DNA of 64,000 bases from Roseicyclus sp. (GCA_018401055.1 JAGYLB010000071.1:94126-158125); one strand, 5' to 3'. Counted from the stretch's first letter, positions 9,444 through 19,301 are shown. Numbers and translations: made by a program. Notes: generated by a model from the letters alone, not told the origin.

Positions 9444-10328
9444 ATGCAGACCATGATCGGAGTGATCGGCGGGTCGGGCGTCTATCAGATCGACGGGCTG
9501 GAGGGCGCGGACTGGGTCGAGGTGCAAAGCCCCTTTGGCGCACCTTCGGATGCGGTGCTGACCGGGCGGCTTGGGGGAGTGCCCATGGCTTTTCTGCCAC
9601 GGCATGGGCGGGGGCATGTGCATAGCCCGACCTCCGTGCCCTACCGTGCGAACATCGACGCACTGAAGCGTCTGGGCGTGACCGATGTCATCTCCGTCTC
9701 GGCCTGCGGGTCGTTCCGCGAGGAGATGGCACCCGGCGATTTCGTCATCGTCGATCAGTTCATCGACCGCACCTTCGCGCGGGAAAAGACCTTCTTCGGT
9801 CCGGGCCTTGTCGCCCATGTGTCGGTGGCGCATCCCACCTGCCCCCGGCTGGGTGCGGCCTGCGCCGAGGCCGGGCGGGCGGAGGGGATCACGGTTCACG
9901 AGGGCGGGAGCTATCTGGCGATGGAAGGGCCGCAGTTTTCCACCCTCGCCGAATCGCGGCTTTACCGCGAGGTCTGGGGCTGCGACGTGATCGGGATGAC
10001 CAACATGCCCGAGGCGAAACTCGCCCGCGAGGCAGAGCTATGCTACGCCTCCGTCGCCATGATCACGGATTACGACAGCTGGCACCCCGATCATGGCAGC
10101 GTCGACATCAGCGACATCATCCGCGTGCTGAGCGGCAATGCCGAGAAGGCGCGCGCGCTGGTGGCGTGTCTGCCGGGGCTTTTGGGGGCTGACCGCGCAC
10201 CCTGCCCGCATGGCTGCGACCGGGCGCTCGAGCATGCGATCTTGACGGCGCCGGGCGCACGCGATGCCGCCATGGTGGAAAAGCTTTCGGCCGTGGCGGG
10301 GCGCGTGCTGGGGGCAGCAACGCCCTGA
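9444..10328 (+). CDS. mtnP: S-methyl-5'-thioadenosine phosphorylase
   Basis: Cleaves 5'-methylthioadenosine, a by-product of polyamine and homoserine-lactone synthesis, with phosphate to adenine and 5-methylthioribose 1-phosphate. The 294-residue product begins MIGVIGGSGVY and contains PRHGRGHVHSPTSVPYRANI, YLAMEGPQFSTLAESRLYR and VIGMTNMPEAKLAREAELCYA, all diagnostic of MTA/PNP family II enzymes. The ATG at 9444 has an AAGGAG site nine bases upstream. The adenine it releases can be salvaged by Apt, encoded 2.4 kb downstream on the same strand, which supports a shared methylthioadenosine/adenine salvage role. Confidence 0.93.
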   Translation: MQTMIGVIGGSGVYQIDGLEGADWVEVQSPFGAPSDAVLTGRLGGVPMAFLPRHGRGHVHSPTSVPYRANIDALKRLGVTDVISVSACGSFREEMAPGDFVIVDQFIDRTFAREKTFFGPGLVAHVSVAHPTCPRLGAACAEAGRAEGITVHEGGSYLAMEGPQFSTLAESRLYREVWGCDVIGMTNMPEAKLAREAELCYASVAMITDYDSWHPDHGSVDISDIIRVLSGNAEKARALVACLPGLLGADRAPCPHGCDRALEHAILTAPGARDAAMVEKLSAVAGRVLGAATP

Positions 10329-10450
10329 TTTTGGGCAAGCCTGCAGATGTCTGCTCGCGGCCGCCCTGCCGCCTTGCGGTTGCGCGTGACAAAGCCCGAG
10401 CTTTGCGGATTGAGTGGCGCGCAACCCTCATGCGGGAGCCCGCGCCCATC

Positions 10451-11083
10451 ATGCCCCTCGACAGCTGGCTCGCCTTTGTCGCAGCCTCCGTTGCGATCCT
10501 GGTGCTGCCGGGGCCCACGGTCATGCTGGTCATCTCGCTGGCGCTGACGCAGGGGCGGCGTGTGGCGTTGGCCACGGCGGCGGGCGCGGCGTTGGGCGGG
10601 TCGGTCGCGCTGAGCCTGTCGCTGGCAGGCGTCGGCGCGCTTGTGATGGGGTCGCCCGCGCTGTTCACGGTGCTGAAATGGGTGGGGGTGGGCTACCTGA
10701 TGTGGCTGGGCATAGGGCTCTGGCGCAGCGCGCCGCAGGCGGGCCTGACGCTTGCCGCCACCGGCCATCTGGCTGCGCGCGACAGTTTCGCCCGGGCCGC
10801 GACCGTGACGGTGCTCAACCCCAAGGGCATCGCCTTTTTCATGGCCTTCGCGCCGCAATTCATCGACCCGGGCCGCGCCTATGCCGCGCAGGCCGGGGTG
10901 ATGGTGCCGACCTACATGACGCTCGCCGCGATGAATGCGCTGGGCTATGCGCTGACGGCGGATCTGGCGCGAGCGCGCTTGCTGCAGCCTGCCGTGCTGC
11001 CTTGGGTCGCGCGGATGGGGGCTTTGGGCATCATCGCCATGGCGCTGCTGATGGCATTTGTGGAACGCGAGGGCGGGGCGTGA
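10451..11083 (+). CDS. LysE/RhtB family amino-acid exporter
   Basis: A 210-residue inner-membrane exporter with about six hydrophobic segments. The early motif ILVLPGPTVMLVISLALTQG includes the conserved PGP signature of LysE translocators, and TVTVLNPKGIAFFMAFAPQFI is the second family block. Such proteins export amino acids (lysine, threonine, homoserine lactones) or related metabolites, and the substrate is unknown here. The start MPLDSWLAF at 10451 is taken because the hydrophobic domain begins there. An alternative in-frame ATG lies at 10430. The stop overlaps the GTG start of the following hydrolase gene by four bases, suggesting translational coupling. Confidence 0.88.
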   Translation: MPLDSWLAFVAASVAILVLPGPTVMLVISLALTQGRRVALATAAGAALGGSVALSLSLAGVGALVMGSPALFTVLKWVGVGYLMWLGIGLWRSAPQAGLTLAATGHLAARDSFARAATVTVLNPKGIAFFMAFAPQFIDPGRAYAAQAGVMVPTYMTLAAMNALGYALTADLARARLLQPAVLPWVARMGALGIIAMALLMAFVEREGGA

Positions 11084-11973
11084 GCACGCGGATCGACGCG
11101 GAGCGGCTGCGGGCCCTGCTGGGGCTGTCGGGCGCAGAACAGGGCCCGCGGCAGCCGATCCGGGGCCGGTTGAGGCGCTGGGGCCGCACCGTCTGCAGCG
11201 CGTGACCTTCCGCGGCGCGGGGCCGATCCAGGGTCTCTACCTGCGTCCCGAGGGGCCGGGGGCCGCACCCCGCCGTCCTTTACTGCCATGCCCATGGCAA
11301 TCGCTACGAAACCGGCGCAGAGGAGCTGATCCAGGGCCGCCCCGCGCTGCAGGGTCCCTATGGCCCGGAGCTGGCCGATCTGGGCATCGCCAGCCTTGCC
11401 ATCGACCTTGCCCCCTTCGGCGCGCGGCAGGGCGAAGGACCGGAAGGCGCGCTGGCCAAGGCCGCGCTATGGCGAGGCCGTCCGCTCATGGGGCGGATGC
11501 TGGCGGAGTTGCTGGCCGCCCATCGCTGGCTGGCCGCCCGACCCGAAATCGCGGCCACCCGCATCGCTACGCTGGGTCTGTCGATGGGCGGCACGCATGC
11601 CTATTGGCTTGCCGCCCTTGAGCCGCGCATCAGGGCCTGCGCGCATCTGTGCGTCTTTGCCGATATCGCGCCGCTGATCACCACAGGCGCGCACGACCTC
11701 CATGGTCTTTACATGACCGTCCCCGGCTTGCTGGCCACGGGCGACATGGGCGATGTCACGGCCCTGATCGCACCGCGGCCGCAATTCGTGGGTCTTGGTG
11801 GCACCGACCCCCTGACGCCCGAGGTGGCGCGCACGCCCGCGCTGGCGCGTCTGGCGGCGGCCTATGGCACAGGCCCTTTGGTGGTGCACCTTTCGCCCGA
11901 CACCGGGCATGTCGAGACACCGGCGATGCGGGCGGCCGTGCTGGCCTTTCTGCGCCAGCATCTGCTGGGTTGA
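11080..11973 (+). CDS. Alpha/beta hydrolase, dienelactone hydrolase-like (frameshifts in the first half)
   Basis: Starts with GTG inside the stop of the LysE gene (GTGA overlap). The readable product has TLGLSMGGTHAYW with the nucleophile serine, GLGGTDPLTPE with the probable acid residue, and LSPDTGHVET with the catalytic histidine, giving a full alpha/beta-hydrolase triad over about 295 residues. The upstream block YCHAHGNRYETGAEEL holds the oxyanion-hole region. The frame is disturbed between about 11150 and 11190, near 11265 and near 11470, while the remainder is clean, so assembly indels are suspected. The closest description is a dienelactone hydrolase or cephalosporin/acetyl esterase-type enzyme. 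The substrate is unknown. Confidence 0.75.
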
Positions 11974-12060
11974 GCCGTGCCGCGGTCTGCGCGCAACAGG
12001 GGAGCGGGATCGTGGTGCCACCGTCTTGCACGGCGCGCACGCTTGCCGTCACTTGATCAC

Positions 12061-12729
12061 ATGCGATCTTGCCTGTGCCTTGCCCTGTGTGTTGCGCTTG
12101 CGGCCCCAAAGGTCGCGGCGCAGGAATATATTTCCGTGCCCGGCCTGATCTCGGACGAGGATTTCTACCGGCTTGTGGCCTGCGCCGCACCGCCCGGCGG
12201 CGATTGCGCCAAGCCCCTGATCCGTTGGCCCGAAGCGCGCCGCCTGAACCTGAGGATCGGGATCGCGGCAGTGGCCGACAGCTTTCCCTCCTACAAATTC
12301 GACCTGATAGATGAAGCCATCGACATCGCCATCGCCGAGATCAACACCAGCGGTGCAGGCCTGTTTCTCAGCCGCGCCTACGAGGGCGAGCTCGATGTGC
12401 CGGTCTATCTGGTGAACACGCCGCAGGGCGGCACCATCTCGGGGACCAGCCTGCCCGATCTGGATGGCGCCGACATGGCCATCGCGCGCGTGGCGCTCCG
12501 CTCGCGCGGCGAGGATATCGTGTCGGCCGCCATCGCCATCAGCCAAGACATCAACCGCCGCGAGATCGCTTCGGTCGTGCTCGAGGAACTGGTGCAGGCG
12601 ATGGGCCTGCCCACCGACATCGACGGACCGGCCTATCAGCGGTCGATCTTCGCCGAATACAGCAATTCGACCGTCTGGCTGCGCGGTCAGGATGCTGCGG
12701 CGCTGCGCCGACATTACCCACGCCCCTGA
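12061..12729 (+). CDS. Secreted DUF2927 domain protein
   Basis: A 222-residue protein beginning with a signal peptide ([20 protein letters not shown], probable cleavage before QEY), so it is likely periplasmic or exported. The body matches DUF2927, with [27 protein letters not shown], and near the end [20 protein letters not shown], the pattern of a zincin-like metalloprotease fold in which the usual HExxH is replaced by VLEEL. The biochemical role is unknown. The start at 12061 is chosen because it gives a clean signal sequence. It stands alone between the hydrolase gene and apt, 35 bases before apt. Confidence 0.78.
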   Translation: MRSCLCLALCVALAAPKVAAQEYISVPGLISDEDFYRLVACAAPPGGDCAKPLIRWPEARRLNLRIGIAAVADSFPSYKFDLIDEAIDIAIAEINTSGAGLFLSRAYEGELDVPVYLVNTPQGGTISGTSLPDLDGADMAIARVALRSRGEDIVSAAIAISQDINRREIASVVLEELVQAMGLPTDIDGPAYQRSIFAEYSNSTVWLRGQDAAALRRHYPRP

Positions 12730-12764
12730 TCGTGCTTGCCTGCCTCACAAGGACCCATACCCCG

Positions 12765-13304
12765 ATGCCCGACCCCAAAACCGTTCAGGATTACATCCGC
12801 ACCATCCCCGATTTTCCGCATGCGGGCATCTTGTTCCGCGATGTGACCACGCTGTTTCAGGATGCGCGCGGGTTCCGGTTGGCGGTGGATCAACTGCTGT
12901 CCCCCTATGTGGGCGCGCGCATCGACATGGTCGCAGGGCTTGAGGCGCGCGGCTTCATTCTGGGCGGCGCGGTGGCACATCAGCTGTCCAAGGGGTTCGT
13001 GCCGATCCGCAAGAAGGGCAAGCTACCTGCCAAGACGATCGAGCAGGAGTATGCGCTGGAATATGGCCGCGCCACGGTCGAGATCCATGACGACGCGGTC
13101 GAGCCGGGGCAGAAGGTGCTGATCGTCGACGACCTGCTGGCCACAGGCGGCACCGCCGAGGCGGGCATCCGCCTGATCGAACGGCTGGGGGCCGAGGTGG
13201 TGGGCTGCGCCTTCGTCATCGACCTGCCCGATCTGGGCGGGCGTGCCCGTCTGGAGGCCATGGGCGTGCCGGTGCACGCGATCTGCAGCTACGAGGGTCT
13301 CTGA
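12765..13304 (+). CDS. apt: Adenine phosphoribosyltransferase
   Basis: Converts adenine and phosphoribosyl pyrophosphate to AMP in the cytosol. The 179-residue length is standard. The sequence shows [36 protein letters not shown], the [16 protein letters not shown] loop and the PRPP-binding motif [14 protein letters not shown]. It probably recovers adenine released by MtnP encoded upstream on the same strand. Its last 16 bases overlap the 3' end of the convergent gene that follows, so the two transcripts share complementary tails. Confidence 0.95.
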   Translation: MPDPKTVQDYIRTIPDFPHAGILFRDVTTLFQDARGFRLAVDQLLSPYVGARIDMVAGLEARGFILGGAVAHQLSKGFVPIRKKGKLPAKTIEQEYALEYGRATVEIHDDAVEPGQKVLIVDDLLATGGTAEAGIRLIERLGAEVVGCAFVIDLPDLGGRARLEAMGVPVHAICSYEGL

Positions 13305-14077
13305 CCGACTGGCGGCCCGCCGCAGAGCGCGAGGATCGTGTCGACCGACAGCTCCGGTCCACCCAGCAGGGCGCCATCCGCCACCACCGAACACACGGCA
13401 CCCGGCTGCGCGGCGCGGGCACGCAGCATGTCGGGATCGGTCAGGCGGTCCCGGCGCGCCGCGATCCCGCGCGCCGAGACGGCGGCGACGATGGCCCCGG
13501 CGCGGGCCTCGAGGCTGGCGTATTCGCCGGTGGTCTGCACCACCAGCCCCGGGCCCAATGCAGCGGCGCGCTGGTGCCAATCGCGCGGCAGGCGCGGCAG
13601 GGACAATGGCCCTTGCAGGATGCGGCCGACAAGCCGGGTGTCGGCAGGCCCCTCGTCCAGCGTCAGCCAGCCCCGCCCGGGCGCATGATCGCGCGAGATC
13701 AGACCGGCCCCGCGGCCGATCAACGCCAGCACAGCGGCAAACCCGTAGTATCGCGCGAATCCTTCGGCGACCGACCAGAGCCGCGCCGCGCCTTCTTGCG
13801 CCAATGGCCCCGGTGCTACCCGCAGATCATGGACGATGAGCGCGCGCCCTGCCCCGTTGATCGGACGCCAGGTCAGCTTGCCGGGCTGGAACAAGATCAG
13901 CCCCTCATGCGGCGGCTTGAGCAGGCGGATCTGCAACCCTTCTGCAAAACGCGCCATCAGCCAGTCGCGGTCATGCGGCCCATGGGGGGCCGACAGGGCG
14001 GTATCGATCCGGGCGAAGTCGGTCCGCTCGAAGCTCGGTGGCGAAACCACCACCGTATCCCGGCCATGATGAGACAT
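13289..14077 (-). CDS. Uncharacterised protein, possibly acetyltransferase/YoaP-like
   Basis: A 262-residue protein without a confident family. Its first two thirds contain a mixed alpha/beta region ([25 protein letters not shown], then [12 protein letters not shown] and [20 protein letters not shown]) reminiscent of a GNAT-like acyltransferase fold. The C-terminus has alternating strands ending [18 protein letters not shown], similar to the thioredoxin-like YoaP domain. The gene starts at an ATG with AAGGAGAGG seven bases upstream, and its stop overlaps apt by 16 bases. No signal peptide or membrane segment is visible. The enzyme assignment is a guess. Confidence 0.6.
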   Translation of the reverse strand: MSHHGRDTVVVSPPSFERTDFARIDTALSAPHGPHDRDWLMARFAEGLQIRLLKPPHEGLILFQPGKLTWRPINGAGRALIVHDLRVAPGPLAQEGAARLWSVAEGFARYYGFAAVLALIGRGAGLISRDHAPGRGWLTLDEGPADTRLVGRILQGPLSLPRLPRDWHQRAAALGPGLVVQTTGEYASLEARAGAIVAAVSARGIAARRDRLTDPDMLRARAAQPGAVCSVVADGALLGGPELSVDTILALCGGPPVGQRPS

Positions 14078-14232
14078 GGACCCTCTCCTTGCCGTCACAG
14101 ACTGCGCGTCCGGGGTCAGGATGCCGCAGGGCAGCCCGCGCCGCCTTGATCTGACGCAAGGTCATGTCATGGGCACGCAAGGGGCGCCCGCGATTGCAAA
14201 GCCGGGGCCGAACGGCTAGCGATGCAGGCCAT

Positions 14233-14318
14233 GCGGGCGTGATGGAATGGTAGACATATCGGACTTAAAATCCGTGGGCCTTTGTGCCGTGGGGGTTCAA
14301 GTCCCCCCGCCCGCACCA
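14233..14318 (+). tRNA. tRNA-Leu (anticodon TAA)
   Basis: Acceptor arms GCGGGCG (14233-14239) and CGCCCGC (14308-14314) pair fully, followed by the discriminator A and an encoded CCA. The anticodon loop CTTAAAA contains TAA, reading UUA codons. A long variable arm and a GGGGG-TTCAAGT-CCCCC T arm identify a class II leucine tRNA. Confidence 0.96.
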
Positions 14319-14410
14319 TCTTTGATTGCCGACCGCCTGCGGCTGCGTGAGGCGAGGTGCGCGCCGACCGCCCTCGGCTGCCTGAGGCGGGGTGGCGTCT
14401 CTCAAAACGA

Positions 14411-14436
14411 AAAACGCGCCCTGCAGGCGGGCGCGT
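14411..14436 (-). terminator. Intrinsic terminator of the DUF6280-like gene
   Basis: An eight-base-pair stem (ACGCGCCC with GGGCGCGT, seven-base loop) is followed on the minus strand by TTTTCGTTTT. It lies about 35 bases past the stop of the leftward small gene, the expected place for a rho-independent terminator. Confidence 0.7.
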
Positions 14437-14470
14437 CTCTCAAGATCGGCCAGCGGATCGGTGGATCGGC

Positions 14471-14788
14471 TCAGGCCGCTTCGGCCTCAGCCTGGTGGCG
14501 GCGTTCACTTTCCTCGCGGCTCAGCGCGACCGAGGTGCGCACGCCCTGCGTGACAAAAGCCATCAGACCCTTCACGACCCGCTCGTTGGGGTCGATCCCG
14601 GCGCAGCTCAGCACCTCGCGGCCATCGCGCGAGCGGGCCCAGCGGGCGATCTGCTCGGGGCCGTTGCCATATTTCTTGTCGTCTGCGATCGCGTCATCGA
14701 GCGCAGCGAGAACAACGGCGGCGAACAACTTGCGTGCGCGCTGACCCTGTTCGAAGTTGAAGGCGGTGCCATCAACGAAATCTCGCAT
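14471..14788 (-). CDS. DUF6280-like conserved small protein
   Basis: A 105-residue cytosolic protein starting MRDFVDGTAFNFEQGQRARK. It contains FAAVVLAALDDAIADDKKYG, then IARWARSRDGREVLSCAGID and VVKGLMAFVTQGVRTSVALS. I recall closely similar proteins as the DUF6280 family, restricted to Rhodobacterales. The function is unknown. The start at 14788 is fixed by an AAAAAAGGA site about seven bases upstream and by the hydrophilic, non-conserved look of the upstream in-frame sequence. High sequence conservation in the group suggests a housekeeping role. It is a single-gene unit ending at an intrinsic terminator and neighbours tRNA-Leu. Confidence 0.8.
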   Translation of the reverse strand: MRDFVDGTAFNFEQGQRARKLFAAVVLAALDDAIADDKKYGNGPEQIARWARSRDGREVLSCAGIDPNERVVKGLMAFVTQGVRTSVALSREESERRHQAEAEAA

Positions 14789-15042
14789 TTCGTCGTCCTT
14801 TTTTGCTCTTGCATTTCCGGCGTGAGAACCCTTCTGCCTGAAATCCGTGCGATTCTGTGATGCGATTATCACATGTGTGGTATTCCTCAAACGCATAGCT
14901 TAAGGATAACAAACGCAGATTCCGGTAGGGTGCAGGGCGCTTGAAGCCTAGATATAGGTAATGTCATCGACCCATCAAGTTTTTGACAAGATTTCGCCAT
15001 ATCTTTCGAGATTGACTTTGGCGGGAATCCCGCAGCCGCCGT

Positions 15043-15900
15043 TCAGTTGCTGCGCCCGCCCGACCATGGCCCGCGCGGCCCCCGGCGCGTGCCGCTGCGC
15101 GGAATCCGCGCCAGATCGGCCAAGGGCCGCGTTGCGGCGCGATCTGTGCGCACACGCCGGATTCGCGGGATCGGGCTGCGGCGGCCCCGCTCCACCACGT
15201 ACTCGACCTCGTCATGGGGGGCTTGCCGTGCCAGTGCGCCCAATAGGCCGGACCACCACGGCGCAGCCACAGCGGCAGCACCAAAACGACGCCCGCCACA
15301 AATCCCCCGGCATGCGCCCAATAGGCCACGCCACCGCCCGCCACATCCATGGACAACCCGTTGACCAGTTGCAGGCCGAACCACAGGCCCAGCATCAACC
15401 ATGCGGGGATGGTGAAGATGCGCACCAAAACCACGATGATCACCAACACATCGATCCGCGCGCGCGGAAAGAACAGCAGATACCCCCATCACCCCGGCAA
15501 TTGCCCCCGAGGCACCCACCATCGGAATCGTCGACTCCGGCCCGGCGAGGATCTGGCCACCTGCCGCGGCGAGACCCGCGATGACGTAGAAGGCCAAAAA
15601 CCCCATGTGGCCCAGCAAGTCCTCCATGTTGTCGCCGAAGATGTAGAGAAACAGCATGTTGCCGATCAGGTGCATCCAGCCCCCGTGCAAGAACATCGAG
15701 GTAAAGACCGTATGCCTGTCCGTGCCGTTCAAAACCTCGGCCGGAACCAGCGCCCAGTCGGCGTAGAACCCTAACAACTGACGCTCGGAGCCCGACAGGG
15801 CCGGGTAATAGCTGAGGAAGACCAGAACATTGACGACGATCAGCGCCCAGGTGACGGCGGGCACGCGGTTCGACGGGTTGTGGTCGCGGATCGGGAACAT
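15043..15900 (-). CDS. Rhomboid family intramembrane serine protease (two compensating indels)
   Basis: A polytopic membrane protease that cleaves transmembrane substrates within the bilayer. It begins MFPIRDHNPSNRVPAVTWAL, a common alphaproteobacterial rhomboid N-terminus. The catalytic serine is in GASGAIAGVMG and the catalytic histidine in YWAHAGGFVAG, with the WMHLIGNMLFLYIFGDN block in the first lumenal half. The frame is lost near 15482 (G run one base short) and restored near 15216 (C run one base short), and the C-terminal tail DEVEYVVERGR then reads as in relatives. Total length is about 285 residues. It lies 77 bases after the DUF2497-like gene in the same direction and may be cotranscribed. 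Confidence 0.85.
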   Translation of the reverse strand: MFPIRDHNPSNRVPAVTWALIVVNVLVFLSYYPALSGSERQLLGFYADWALVPAEVLNGTDRHTVFTSMFLHGGWMHLIGNMLFLYIFGDNMEDLLGHMGFLAFYVIAGLAAAGGQILAGPESTIPMVGASGAIAGVMGVSAVLSARADRCVGDHRGFGAHLHHPRMVDAGPVVRPATGQRVVHGCGGRWRGLLGACRGICGGRRFGAAAVAAPWWSGLLGALARQAPHDEVEYVVERGRRSPIPRIRRVRTDRAATRPLADLARIPRSGTRRGPRGPWSGGRSN

Positions 15901-15977
15901 GCGCCTAACCTCGGGTGCGGTCTGCCCCCGGTCAAGGGCGCCATTGCCAGCGGGCGCAGACGCGCCCGCCACGCCGG

Positions 15978-17021
15978 TTACTCGAATTCCTCGGCGGCCA
16001 ACGCAAGGCGGATCTCGCGCCGCACCATCTTGCGCACATTGCGCGTGATCCGCTGGCCAAGCGCGCCTTGCAATTCCTCACGCACAACCTCGGCGATGAT
16101 GTCGCGCAGCGTCTCCTCGTCCAGCAAACCATCCTCGGTTTCGGGGAAGGTGAAGGGCTGGCGTGCCTCGCCCAGATCCTCGACATGGCCGTCTTCGGCG
16201 CTGTTTTCGGAATGGCGCTCGTCCTCGTCCTCGTCCTTGTCCTCGATCTCCGCGTCGACCGCCTCGTCGACGGAGGGGCGACGGACGTCGATCCGGCGCG
16301 AAAAGACCGGCGCGAAGCCCTGTCGCGGTGCGGCGTCTGCCGCCTGCGCGGTCTGATCTTCGGTCATGCTGGTCAGTGCCTCGCTGTCGGTCGTGTCGTC
16401 GACCTCTTCCGCGCCGCTCATGAATTCTGTCGCGGTGTCCGCGACCGGCTGGGCCGTGTCGGCTTGCGTGGCGTCATCTGGGGCGGGCATGTCCGCCGCC
16501 GCTTCGCCGCCCTGCCCGCGCACGAGAACCAGATCGTGCAGCGCACGTCCGGCGCTACGGTCGGGCCAATCGACATCGCCCGTCTCGGGCTCGAACTCTG
16601 CCGCGACCTGCGGCGGCACCGCGAAACCGGCCGACAGATCACCATCAGCCCCTTGATCCAGCTCAGCCAGCATGTCGGGCCGCGGCGGCGCCTCGGGGCT
16701 GGCGGATTGTTCGGCAATGGCATCGGCCACGGCCTCCTCCGCGCTATCCTCGATCTCGCCCCAGTCAGACAGCCGATCCTCGAGACCCCAACTCGGGTCT
16801 TCATCCTCGGACATGGCGGTGTCGGCGGATGCATCGGAGCCCGGCGCGGGGATCGGTGCCCAAGGATCATCCGGATCAGCCACGCGCAGGGCAGGCGTCA
16901 GCACCAGCCGCGGCGCGGCCTGCGCATCCACCACAGGTGCGACGTGGCTTTCTGAGACAAGGCGCCGGATCGAGGCAAGCACATCCTCGATCTCACGGGC
17001 GGATTTCGCTGGGTCTGACAT
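15978..17021 (-). CDS. Acidic DUF2497/PopZ-like protein
   Basis: A 347-residue, very acidic protein. The N-terminal helix AREIEDVLASIRRLVSES and the C-terminal helical block LDEETLRDIIAEVVREELQG followed by RITRNVRKMVRREI frame a long low-complexity region rich in D, E, A and P. Helical ends around an acidic proline-rich middle are the layout of the polar organising protein PopZ and of the DUF2497 family, and the tolC/DUF2497 neighbourhood is recurrent in alphaproteobacteria. PopZ self-assembles at cell poles and tethers the chromosome centromere. Whether this protein does so is inference. The start is the ATG at 17021, nine bases after GAGGAG. Confidence 0.6.
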   Translation of the reverse strand: MSDPAKSAREIEDVLASIRRLVSESHVAPVVDAQAAPRLVLTPALRVADPDDPWAPIPAPGSDASADTAMSEDEDPSWGLEDRLSDWGEIEDSAEEAVADAIAEQSASPEAPPRPDMLAELDQGADGDLSAGFAVPPQVAAEFEPETGDVDWPDRSAGRALHDLVLVRGQGGEAAADMPAPDDATQADTAQPVADTATEFMSGAEEVDDTTDSEALTSMTEDQTAQAADAAPRQGFAPVFSRRIDVRRPSVDEAVDAEIEDKDEDEDERHSENSAEDGHVEDLGEARQPFTFPETEDGLLDEETLRDIIAEVVREELQGALGQRITRNVRKMVRREIRLALAAEEFE

Positions 17022-17193
17022 CACCGCTCACTCCTCGAACGACCTATCAGGCTTCATGCCCCGGAGCGCACAGACTGCCAAGCCGATCAGCCCCTCGGAC
17101 GGGGGCCTTTCAGCACAAGATAGCGGCAAGCACCGCATCGCACAACGGATAGCTAAATTTCGCATCACAGCACGCGGCGGTGCGGCGCGGTGG

Positions 17194-18580
17194 TCACTCT
17201 CGCCCGATCGCCTGCAACAGCGTGTCGAGCCGGTCGCCCTGCGGGGATGCCACGCGCACCCGCCCGCCCGGGAAGGCCGCACCATAGGCCGCGACATCGT
17301 ATTCCGGCACCGGCAATTCCAGATGGCGTACCGTCATGAGGCCCGAGGCCGCCAGAATGCCGTAGGAGGCCGCGTAAAGATCGCCCTGCGCCTCGATCCG
17401 GCTGATCCGCGCCTCGAGCAGGTCCTGTTCGGCATCGAGCACATCCAGCGTGGTGCGCGCGCCCAGAGCGGCCTCTTCCCGCACCCCCTCGAAGGCCAGC
17501 TGGGCCGCACGGATGCGCTGGTCGGACGCCTGGATCTGCGCGCTGGCTATGCGCAGGCGGGCATAGGCGTTGCCGACGGCCTGCAGGTTCAGCAGAACCT
17601 GTTGGTTGAGGCCGAACCGCACCGCCTCAACCTGTGCCAGCGCCTGCCGCTCCAGCGAGGGAAGCTGACCAGCCCGGTAGATCCGGTTGCGTCAGGGTCA
17701 GCGACAGGGTGGCACTGTCGCCCTCCAGCCGGGCCTCGGGTGCCTGAACGGTCTGCCCGACGGACAGATCCAGCGAGATGTTGGGCCGGGATGCGCCGCG
17801 CGCTTCCTCGGCACCGAATTCGGCCGCCTCGACCTCGAACATCCGGGCCTGAACGGCAGGGTGAACCTGCCGGGCAAGGCGCTGCGCCTCATCCTCGGAG
17901 GACGGCAGGTGTGGCACACCACCGGGGTCAGCCAGACCGTTGGGGTAGCGCCCCACGGCAAGATTGTACAACTCACGCGCGATTTCCAAAGTGCCCTCGG
18001 CCGCGGCCAGCGCAGATCGCGCGGTCGCCAGTTGCGATTCGGCCTGCGCGACATCGGTGCGGGTGTCCTCGCCCACCTCGAACCTGTCGCGCGCCGCGCG
18101 CAGCTGCTCAGACAGGACGCGCACGTTGCGTTGGCGCACCTCGACGATCTGGATCGCCTCCCAAACCTCCAGATAAGCGGTGACGGCATCGAGCAGCACC
18201 TGCTGCTCCAGTCCGATCAGCTGCTGGCGCGCAGCATTCACCGCTGCGCGGGCACCGAGCCTTGCGTTAACCCGCGCCCCGCCCTCGTAGATCGCCAACT
18301 CGCCCAGCAGCCGGAAGGTGGTCGTGCTGGTGTCATTGACCAGATCGCGCGAGGTGGAGGCCACGAAACTGAGCGTCGGCATCAATGCCGAGAAGGTCTG
18401 GTTCAGCGTCTCGTCCTCGATCCGCAGAAGGTAGCGACTCTGCTCCAGAAGTTGCGAGTTGCGATAGGCATGCGCCATCGCGTCCCTGAGGGTGTCGGCG
18501 GCGGCCATGCCCGGCGCCACCGACACCAGCGCACCGGCAAGTGCCAGCCTGCGCCCGAACCCCATGATCGTGGTCTTCAT
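17194..18580 (-). CDS. tolC: TolC family outer-membrane channel protein (one frameshift)
   Basis: The outer-membrane/periplasmic tunnel used by type I secretion and RND efflux systems. A signal peptide (MKTTIMGFGRRLALAGALVSVAPGMAAA) is followed by two outer-membrane-efflux repeats, visible as DAMAHAYRNSQLLEQSR, VLLDAVTAYLEVWEAIQIVE and, in the second half, VLLNLQAVGNAYARLRIASAQ with TTLDVLDAEQDLLEARI. The frame shifts near 17683: one extra base lies between LTLTQP and IYRAGQLPSLERQAL. Length with the repair is about 460 residues, normal for TolC. It follows the isoaspartyl methyltransferase gene by 67 bases in the same direction. It could serve the RTX-type sulfatase encoded at 36.8 kb, which would need such a channel. 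Confidence 0.9.
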
Positions 18581-18647
18581 AGCCTCAATCCCCTTACCTG
18601 TCGGCTGCGCCGGCCACCCCCACCTGTAGAGCCGGAATGACGTGGTG

Positions 18648-19301
18648 TCAGAACACGAAACCCGGTGTGCGGGCAAAGTCCGGCAGAACCGGGGCGGTCG
18701 CGTTGAATTCCATGTGCCACGATACGATCCCATGGGTCTTGACGCCCTTGCGCACCTCGCCCAGCGGGCCCTGCATGAACAGGGCAACGATCCGGCCGCC
18801 TTCCTTGAGCTGATCGACGATGGCTTGCGGCACATGCTCGACCCCGCCGAAGAGGATGATGGCGTCATAAGGGCCATTGCGCGCGGAGCCTTCGACCAGT
18901 GGACCGGTCAGGATCGCTGCATTGTCGACCTCTTGCGCCGACAGCGCCGCCTCGGCGTCGCGCGCAAGGCTGGCGTCTTCTTCGACGGCGACGACCGCCT
19001 CGGCCATGCGCGCCAGAAGGGCGGTGGTGTAGCCCATCCCCGGCGCGATCTCGAGCACGAGGTCGGCAGGCGTGACATCCAGCGCCTCGAGCATCTTGGC
19101 GATGGTGCGCGGTTCCATCAACTGGCGTGTCGCGGTCAAGGGCACGGGACCGCCGACATAGGCCAGATCACGGGCGTCATCGGGCACAAACGCCTCGCGA
19201 GGGGTCGACAGCATGGCGTCGATCACGGTGAAGCTGGTCACATCCGACGGCCGGATCTGTGTGTCGACCATCGTGCGGCGGCGTTGCGCAAAATCTGCCA
19301 T
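18648..19301 (-). CDS. Protein-L-isoaspartate O-methyltransferase family protein
   Basis: A 217-residue SAM-dependent methyltransferase of the Pcm family, which repairs isoaspartyl residues in aged proteins. The N-terminus MADFAQRRRTMVDTQIRPSDV, the AYVGGP strand, and the SAM-binding stretch VLEIAPGMGYTTALLARMA followed by VVAVEED are typical of the alphaproteobacterial subgroup usually found just before tolC. This subgroup often lacks conserved substrate residues of true Pcm, so the repair activity is uncertain. The start at 19301 is chosen because conservation begins there, although no strong ribosome site is seen. It heads a leftward unit with tolC and the DUF2497-like gene. Confidence 0.82.
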   Translation of the reverse strand: MADFAQRRRTMVDTQIRPSDVTSFTVIDAMLSTPREAFVPDDARDLAYVGGPVPLTATRQLMEPRTIAKMLEALDVTPADLVLEIAPGMGYTTALLARMAEAVVAVEEDASLARDAEAALSAQEVDNAAILTGPLVEGSARNGPYDAIILFGGVEHVPQAIVDQLKEGGRIVALFMQGPLGEVRKGVKTHGIVSWHMEFNATAPVLPDFARTPGFVF

